NCBI RefSeq assembly: GCF_022539505.1
Contig: NC_061508.1
Span: 60,831,754-60,895,753, forward strand
Reading direction: 5' to 3'
DNA: 64,000 bases
DNA from: Lolium rigidum
Lineage: Eukaryota > Streptophyta > Magnoliopsida > Poales > Poaceae
Position 1 is the first letter of the stretch, and each line of letters opens with the position of its first letter. Made by a program: the position numbers and the translations under genes. Shown piece after piece: positions 57,843 through 64,000 of the stretch. The notes under the pieces were generated by a model, which was not told the origin of the DNA, did no database searches, and saw only the letters and a list, made by a program, of their open reading frames with translations.

Positions 57843-59724
57843 TTCTTCATCGACAACATTATCGGGTTCCTCCCCCGAAACTATATTTTTATTCGGCCAC
57901 ATCTTATGTACTTTACTCGGAGCGTCTGTGTGCTTTTGTTTTTGTTTTTGTTTGAATAAATTGGATTACATCATGCTTGTGTGGGAGAGAGACACGCTCC
58001 GCTGGTTCGTATGAACACATGTGTTCTTAGCTCATAATATTCATGGCGAAGTTTCCTCTTCGTTAAATTGTTATATGGTTGGAATTGGAAAATGATACAT
58101 GTAGTAATTGCTATAATGTCTTGGGTAATGTGATACTTGGAAATTGTTGTGCTCATGTTTAAGCTCTTGCATCATATACTTTGCACCTATTAGTGAAGAA
58201 TACATAGAGCATGCTAAAATTTGGTTTGCATAATTGGTCTCTCTAAAGTCTAGATAATTTCTAGTATTGAGTTTTGAACAACAAGGAAGACGGTGTAGAG
58301 TCTTATAATGTTTTCAATATGACTTTTATGTGAGTTTTGCTGCACCGGTTCATCCTTGTGTTTGTTTCAAATAACCTTGCTAGCCTAAACCTTGTATCGA
58401 GAGGGAATACTTCTCATGCATCCAAAATACTTGAGCCAACCACTATGCCATTTGTGTCCACCATACCTACCTATACTACATGGTATTTTCCCGCCATTCC
58501 AAAGTAAATTGCTTGAGTGCTACCTTTAAAATTCCATCATTCACCTTTGCAATATATAGCTCATGGGACAAATAGCTTAAAAACTATTGTGGTATTGAAT
58601 ATGTAATTATGCACTTTATCTCTTATTAAGTTGCTTGTTGTGCGATAACCATGTTTCTTGGGAACGCCATCAACTCATTGTTGAATTTCATGTGAGTTGC
58701 TATGCATGTTCGTCTTGTCTGCAAGTAAGGGCGATCTACACTGAGTTGAATGGTTTGAGCATGCATATTGTGAGAGAAGAACATTGGGCCGCTAACTAAA
58801 GCCATGATTCATGGTGGAAGTTTCAGTTTTGGACAAACATCCTCAAGTCTCTAATGAGAAAAGAATTAATTGTTGTCAAATGCTTAAAGCATTAAAAGAG
58901 GAGTCCATTATCTCGTTGTCTATGTTGTCCCGGTATGGATGTCTAAGTTGAGAATAATCAAAAGCGAGAAATCCAAATGCGAGCTTTCTCCTTAGACCTT
59001 TGTACAAGCGGCATAGAGGTACCCCTTTGTGAAACTTGGTTAAAGCATATGTATTGCGGTGATAATCCAGGTAGTCCAAGCTAATTAGGACAAGGTGCGG
59101 GCACTATTGGTACACTATGCATGAGGCTTGCAACTTATAAGATATAATTTACATGATGCATATGCTTTATTACTACCGTTGACAAAATTGTTTCATGTTT
59201 TCAAAATCAAAGCTCTAGCACAAATATAGCAATCGATGCTTTTCCTCTATGGAGGACCATTCTTTTACTTTCATTGTTGAGTCAGTTCACCTATTTCTCT
59301 CCATCTCAAGAAGCAAACACTTGTGTGAACTGTGCATTGATTCTTACATATTTGCATATTGCATTTGTTATATTGCTTTGCATTGACAATTATCCATGAG
59401 ATATACATGTTATAAGTTGAAAGCAACCGCTGAAACTTCATCTTCCTTTGTGTTGCTTCAATGCCTTTACTTTGAATTATTGCTTTATGAGTTAACTCTT
59501 ATGCAAGACTTATTGATGCTTGTCTTGAAGTGCTATTCATGAAAAGTCTTTGCTTTATGATTCAGCTTGTTTACCCATGTCATATACATTGTTTTGATCG
59601 CTGCATTCACTACATATGCTTTACAAATAGTATGATCAAGATTATGATGGCATGTCACTCCAGAAATTATCTTTGTTATCGTTTTACTCGCTCGGGACGA
59701 GCAGTAACTAAGCTTGAGGGATGC

Positions 59725-61378
59725 CGATACGTCTCCAACGTATCGATAATTTCTTGTGTTCCATGCCACATTATTGATGTTATCTACATGTTTTAAGCAC
59801 ACTTTATGTCATATTCGTGCATTTTCTGGAACTAACCTATTAACAAGATGCCGAAGTGCCGGTTCTGTTTCTGCTGTTTTTGGTTTCGGAAATCCTAGTA
59901 ACGAAATATTCTCGAATCGGACGAAATCAACGCCAAAGTTCCTATTTTCATCGGAAGCATCCGAACACCGGGAAGAATCGGAGGGGAGCCACGGGGCCCC
60001 ACACCACACCCCGGCGCGGCCAAGGGGGGGGGCGCCCCCCCCTAGGGTGTGGGCCCCCCTTCGACCTTCCTGCGCCGCCTCTCCGCCTATATAAAGCCCC
60101 TGGATCAGAAAACCCTTACACGATTGACGAAAACCACGAAAACCTTCCAGAGCCGCCGCCATCGCGAAGCCAAGATCTGGGGGACAGGATCTCTGTTCCG
60201 GCACCCTGCCGGAGCGGGGAAGTGCCCCCGGAAGGCTTCTCCATCGACACCGCTGCCATCTCCACCGCCATCTTCATCACCGCTGCTGCTCCCATGAGGA
60301 GGGAGTAGTTCTCCATCGAGGCTCGGGGCTGTACCGGTAGCTATGTGGTTCATCTCTCTCCTATGTGCTTCAATACAATAATCTCATGAGCTGCCTTACA
60401 TGATTGAGATTCATATGATGATGCTTGTAATCTAGATGTCATTATGCTAGTCAAGTGAGTTTTACTTACGTGATCTCCGGAGACTCCTCGTCCCACGTGT
60501 GTAAAGGTGACAGAGTGTGTGCACCGTGTGGGTCTCTTAGGCTAGATTTCACAGAATACTTATTCACTGTTGAATGGCATAGTGAGGTGCTTATTTATAT
60601 CTCTTTATGATTGCAATGTGTTTGTATCACAATTTATCTATGTGCTACTCTAGTGATGTGTTATTAAAGTAGTTCTATTCCTCCCGCACGTGTGTAAAGG
60701 TGACAGTGTGTGCACCGTGTTAGTACTTGGTTTGTGCTATGATCATGATCTCTTGTAGATTATGGAGTTAACTATTGCTATGATAATATTGATGTGATCT
60801 ATTCCTCCTACATATGCATGAAGGTGACAGTGTGCATGCTATGCTAGTACTCGGTTTAGTCTATTGATCTATCTTACACTAAAGGTTACTTAAACATGAG
60901 CATTATTGTGGAGCTTGTTAACTCCGGCATTGAGGGTTCGTGTAATCCTACGCAATGTGTTCATCATCCAACAAAAGTGTAGAGTATGCATTTATCCGTT
61001 CGTTATGTGATCAATGTTGAGAGTGTCCACTAGTGAAAGTGTAATCCCTAGGCCTTGTTCCTAAATACCGCTACATTACTACTCGCTTGTTTACTCGTCT
61101 CGGGCGAGCACTTTTCTGCCGTTGCTACTACTTATTCATACCACCCGTATTTCACTATCTCTTCGCCGAACTAGTGCACCTATTAGGTGTGTTGGGGACA
61201 CAAGAGACTTCTTGCTTTGTGGTTGCGGGGTTGCATGAGAGGGATATCTTTGACCTCTTCCTCCCTGAGTTCGATAAACCTTGGGTATCCACTTAAGGGA
61301 AACTTGCTGCTGTTCTACAAACCTCTGCTCTTGGAGGCCCAACACTGTCTACAAGAATAGAAGCTCCCGTAGACATCA
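59725..61378 (+). repeat. 3' LTR of non-autonomous element copy 2
   Basis: It is full length against 54572-56221 and ends GTAGACATCA before the CTGGG target copy. Differences from its partner again include CAG versus CG sites (TTCAGAAAT versus TTCGGAAAT; CATCCAGAAC versus CATCCGAAC). Confidence 0.9.
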
Positions 61379-61525
61379 CTGGGTCATAAGGGATGTCATA
61401 TCACGGTACGAGAAAAGAGTACTTATCGGTAACGAGGTTGAACTAGGTATAGAGATATCGATGATCGAAACTCGGATAAGTAAAGTATCGCGTGACAAAG
61501 GGAATCGGTATCGTATGTTAATGGT

Positions 61526-62063
61526 TCTTTGTGTTCTAGGATCTCCATTGTGTTCTAGGATGAGGTCGTCGAGTCGCAGCATGTCCCTACCTCCAGCCAC
61601 CAATGGCAGGGTTGGGGTTTGGGTTGGAGTCGTGCGAGGACGTGAGTACGATGCCCCTCCTGCTTGGTGAACACGTCACCTCAGCTGCTTTTGGTGGCCG
61701 TCGTAGTAATCTAAGCATGGGAGGAGAACTCCAATACTTGCCTTGCCGAGTTTACAGGGAGATCGTTTGCCAAGCATATGTACATAAATAATAAAGGAGC
61801 TAAAGTTTCCACAGTTTTGTCTGTTTTAGTCCGGTGGCCCTTGATTTCGTTCGACGCGTTGCTATTTTCGTATCGCACGAGTCAGTTGATGGGAGTTCGA
61901 TCCGAACAGAGTGAGTATTGTAAGAACATACAACCTGGTGATATTGCCATAAATATATTCACGATAACTTATAGGAAGAAGTCAAAGAAGCATTATCTTT
62001 TACATTTCTTTTGAGGATCAAAAGACAGAAATACCTCTCCGAAACTTCTCAAGTAGAAAAAGG
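61526..62063. other. Unassigned DNA between the copia remnant and the CACTA element
   Basis: No gene or terminus is recognised. TGTGTTCTAGGAT occurs twice at 61529-61560. The last 90 bases (about 61950-62045) resemble 1836-1920 (GGAAGAAGTC(A/G)AAGAAGCATT, then TTCTTTTGAGGA and ACCTCTCC). Confidence 0.5.
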
Positions 62064-62569
62064 CATCACTGGTAGAAAAACGGCCATTGGTCGCGGTTCG
62101 CAACTGCCATTAGTCGCGGTTGCGCAACCGCGACCAATTATGCGCGACTAAAGGCCCCCCTTTAGTCGCGGTTCCTTACGAACCGCGACTAAAGGCCCGT
62201 CCACGTGGGCGGCGAGGCAGCGCCGGGGCGGAGGACCTTTAGTCGCGGTTCTTCTGGCCAACCGCGACTAAAGGCCTCCGCAGGTTTAGGGTTTAGCCCC
62301 CCCCCAAACCTGGTTTCTTTTTAATTTGTATTGTTTTATTTCTTTTGGGTTTTAATTTTGAAGGAGTTTCACATATTCTACGGTACTACATATATACATG
62401 CATATGAATGTACAATTTCAAACAAATTTGAAATTAGAACCAAAAAGAATTCAAGAGGAATATAGAATATATATTCAATATCGGATGACCATATACAATT
62501 TTGAACAAGTTTCCATACATAATTTAGTGCATATGAAGTTCTACGTCCTCTACATAGTGTTCTCCTCTA

Positions 62570-63306
62570 GGATCGATGACTTCCCTCGCGAACCATCCAG
62601 CTAGTTCCTCTTGAAGTGGTCGGAAGCGAGCTTCGGACTAAGCGTCTTCCGGAGGTTATTCCTCTTGATGTTGATCTCGGACGACTGGTCCCGCTCATTG
62701 GTGTATCTCCGGATCCTCTCACAAACATAGTATCCACATAGATTGGTCCCCGGTGGCTGAATATCCCCGAGTCCCGAGCACTCGCCCTTCTAAATTGTAG
62801 CTCTTTTTTGAATTCACCGACCTTTTCATCTACGAACCGTCTCCAAACCCGACGAGGCAAAGAAAATTAAATGAACAAGAGAGTTATTAATTAGTTACTT
62901 GATATTAGGAAATGATGAACGAAATAGGCCGATCGATATAGAGCGCAAATGAATGAAAACAATTACTTTTGCATCATTTTTCTCATGTCGGCCCAAAGCG
63001 CCGCATCCATATTCGAGAGAGTCGTGGACGAGAGCTGTGGAGGTGTGAAATTGAATAACCATCGGAATCCAGTGGAACCTGCGGACACGATACATGCACG
63101 ATCATGCATAACTCATCGATTAGCCACATACCATGCATGGAGTAAACAAAAGAGAATGTGCTCAAGACAGAAACACTCACCCAAAATGGTAAGGAAATAG
63201 AATATCACTTTTGAGTTCCTGTTTTCTAAGAAACCGCCACAGGTCTTCCTCCACGTCGGCGGGGTGGTGTTCTAACACATATGAATTAACGATGTGTGGG
63301 TCAATG
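62570..63306 (-). pseudogene. Ulp1/C48-type cysteine protease domain of the CACTA element
   Basis: The minus strand encodes PHIVNSYVLEHHPADVEEDL, WRFLRKQELKSDILFPYHFG, a GTGAGT donor at 63180, and from 63078 FHWIPMVIQF with the catalytic His. HDSL with the catalytic Asp follows, then (after a one-base shift) MDAALWADMRKMMQK. From about 62850 WRRFVDEKVGEFKKELQF follows, then in another frame LCGYYVC with the catalytic Cys. This His-Asp-Cys order is the Ulp1 SUMO-protease fold that many CACTA elements carry. Frameshifts and a stop break the frame. One shift is at CTCTCGAATATGG, where CTCTGAATATGG would restore the frame. Confidence 0.7.
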
Positions 63307-63340
63307 TGTTGGAGATATGCCCAAGAGGCAATAATAAAGT
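63307..63340 (+). mobile_element. Start of a BARE/Angela/WIS-type copia LTR
   Basis: TGTTGGAGATATGCCCAAGA and the following AATAATAAAGT are the canonical first bases of this Triticeae LTR family. They interrupt the CACTA protease exon at GTCAATG. The rest is lost in the gap. Confidence 0.85.
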
Positions 63341-63440
63341 NNNNNNNNNNNNNNNNNNNNNNNNNNNNNNNNNNNNNNNNNNNNNNNNNNNNNNNNNNNN
63401 NNNNNNNNNNNNNNNNNNNNNNNNNNNNNNNNNNNNNNNN
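63341..63440. other. Assembly gap (100 N)
   Basis: A fixed 100-N placeholder that begins 34 bases into a copia LTR. The true missing sequence is probably a whole copia element, and the order of the flanks is not proven. Confidence 0.97.
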
Positions 63441-63483
63441 GGCCTGCTCGATGCACAATTAAGTGTCGTTGGCCTATACATAG

Positions 63484-63632
63484 GGTTTAATTAGGGTTTA
63501 GGGTTAGCTAGGGTTTAGGGTTAGGGTTAGGGTTAGGGTCTAGGCCGGGTTTAGGGTTTAGTGTTTAGGGTGTTTAGGTTTAGGGATTAGGGATTATATA
63601 TTTACGGTTTTAGGGTTGTTTAAGGTTTAGGG
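63484..63632. repeat. Degenerate telomere-like TTTAGGG/TTAGGG stretch
   Basis: About 150 bases are built from TTTAGGG, TTAGGG and decayed versions, the plant telomere motif and its shorter form. It lies just beyond the gap, in or beside the CACTA element. The array is too short and irregular to be a telomere. Confidence 0.7.
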
Positions 63633-64000
63633 ATCATCGATCGAGTGCGCACACACATTATTAGAGGCACCGGCGCCTTTACGCATAAATTGCATGCATA
63701 TATATGTGTGTTTTTTGGCCACCAACGATATATAGATGATCGAGAGAGAGAGATTGAAATCCCCAAGAATATGTTCAAATATACATTAAAACATATGCAC
63801 GAATGCATGGTAGGACATGCATGCACACTAATTATATATATATATTATGAGGCAACTTAATCAAATGTGTTTTCATTCGAGAGAACTTGTCAAAATTAGA
63901 GTTAATTAATTTATCACGATAATTATATAATTAATTAATGAATCTCGTGGGATATGTTATACAACATGATCGATATAGGCCATGTATATATTAATTGGTG
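63633..64000. other. AT-rich DNA to the window end, nothing recognised
   Basis: It contains ATGCATGCAT-like and TATATATA runs and a GAGAGAGAGA microsatellite near 63740. No frame above about 70 codons and no terminus is seen. It may be CACTA interior. Confidence 0.5.

Larger units (their letters stand above)
54572..61378 (+). mobile_element. Non-autonomous gypsy-like LTR retrotransposon, copy 2
   Basis: The LTRs are 54572-56221 and 59725-61378, with the target duplication CTGGG at 54567-54571 and 61379-61383. The first base of the right LTR is C instead of T (CGATACGTCTCC). It has the same family structure as the element at 13222-20141: TATATAAAG in the LTR, a degraded Asp-type primer site (GGCGCCGTTGCTGGGGA near 56233), the acidic ORF, the hairpin and the polypurine tract. 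Subfamily differences in the LTR promoter region show that copies 1 and 2 are not recent sisters. It sits in a copia LTR remnant. Confidence 0.92.
52647..61525 (+). mobile_element. Diverged BARE/Angela-type copia LTR fragment, split by two insertions
   Basis: The pieces are 52647-52817 (starts TGTTGGTGATATGCCCGAGA), 54132-54571 (CATGATCGTATCATTAGGAG, GACCCTCTCGGTGGAATG, GCTTGCAAGCATGTGACTGG) and 61379 to about 61525 (GTAACGAGGTTGAACTAGGT, GACAAAGGGAAT). Read together they follow the order of BARE/Angela/WIS LTRs of Triticeae, with heavy divergence. No internal domain or second LTR is seen, so this is a decayed remnant. Confidence 0.65.
62067..64000 (-). mobile_element. CACTA (En/Spm) transposon, 3' end and interior
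   Basis: It begins CACTGGTAGAAAAACGGCC at 62067 after a CAT that could be the 3-bp target duplication. The following 220 bases carry subterminal repeats of TTTAGTCGCGGTT and its inverse AACCGCGACTAAA, the standard Triticeae CACTA end. The encoded protease gene runs toward this end on the minus strand, so this is the element's 3' terminus. A BARE/Angela-type LTR begins at 63307 inside it. The other end is not in the window, so the right boundary is arbitrary. Confidence 0.85.

Noticed and set aside
63484..63632. Real chromosome end
   Set aside because: The telomere-like motifs are degenerate, only about 150 bp long, and followed by ordinary DNA.

Overview
This is nuclear DNA from a grass, most likely of the tribe Triticeae (wheat, barley, rye or a wild relative). 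The pointers are intron-containing GC-rich grass genes, a CACTA transposon end, a BARE/Angela-type copia LTR start (TGTTGGAGATATGCCC), and very long nested gypsy LTR retrotransposons. Two runs of exactly 100 N (21716-21815 and 63341-63440) are scaffold gaps. Nothing prokaryotic, organellar or CRISPR-like is present.

Layout. 1-2500: no recognisable gene. 2518-4456 (minus): an intact two-exon BAHD acyltransferase, the only complete ordinary host gene. 4742-6239: a degenerate TIR element (PIF/Harbinger-like end) holding a broken B3-domain gene. 7200-7809: a Stowaway-type element with a GC-rich insert. 8000-9474: an old tandem duplication. 9587-9716, 52346-52405 and probably 52522-52559: exons of one unrecognised plus-strand host gene. 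The intron between the first two exons is swollen to about 42.6 kb by a nest of transposons. 52647-61525: a broken copia LTR split by two further insertions. 62067 to the end: a CACTA element with a decayed Ulp1-type protease gene, itself split by a BARE/Angela-type LTR.

The nest. Level 1 is a Tat-lineage gypsy element on the minus strand (9816-52163, TSD CCTGC). It has protease, reverse transcriptase, two RNase H domains and integrase, plus a large spliced antisense gene near its 3' LTR. Level 2a is a non-autonomous gypsy element (13222-20141, TSD AGCAG) inside the antisense gene. Level 2b is a different gypsy element whose left part is lost in the first gap and whose right LTR is 44756-46267. 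Level 3, inside 2b, is a LARD-like element with 6.57-kb LTRs (21893-43033, TSD CTATC). Level 4, inside its right LTR, is a Mutator-like element (34264-39349, 9-bp TSD TAAATTCTA) with about 100-bp TIRs, a 13-unit tandem repeat and a captured two-exon gene. A sister copy of 2a lies at 54572-61378 (TSD CTGGG).

Two cross-cutting observations stand out. First, paired LTRs that should be nearly identical differ mainly where one copy reads CAG or CTG and the other reads CG or CGA. Several frameshifts in unrelated genes fall at the same motif. This looks like a methylation-context base-calling artefact of a long-read assembly, not mutation. Second, the non-autonomous gypsy elements share a 241-codon ORF unlike gag or pol, and a conserved non-coding internal block that also occurs in an element with unrelated LTRs.
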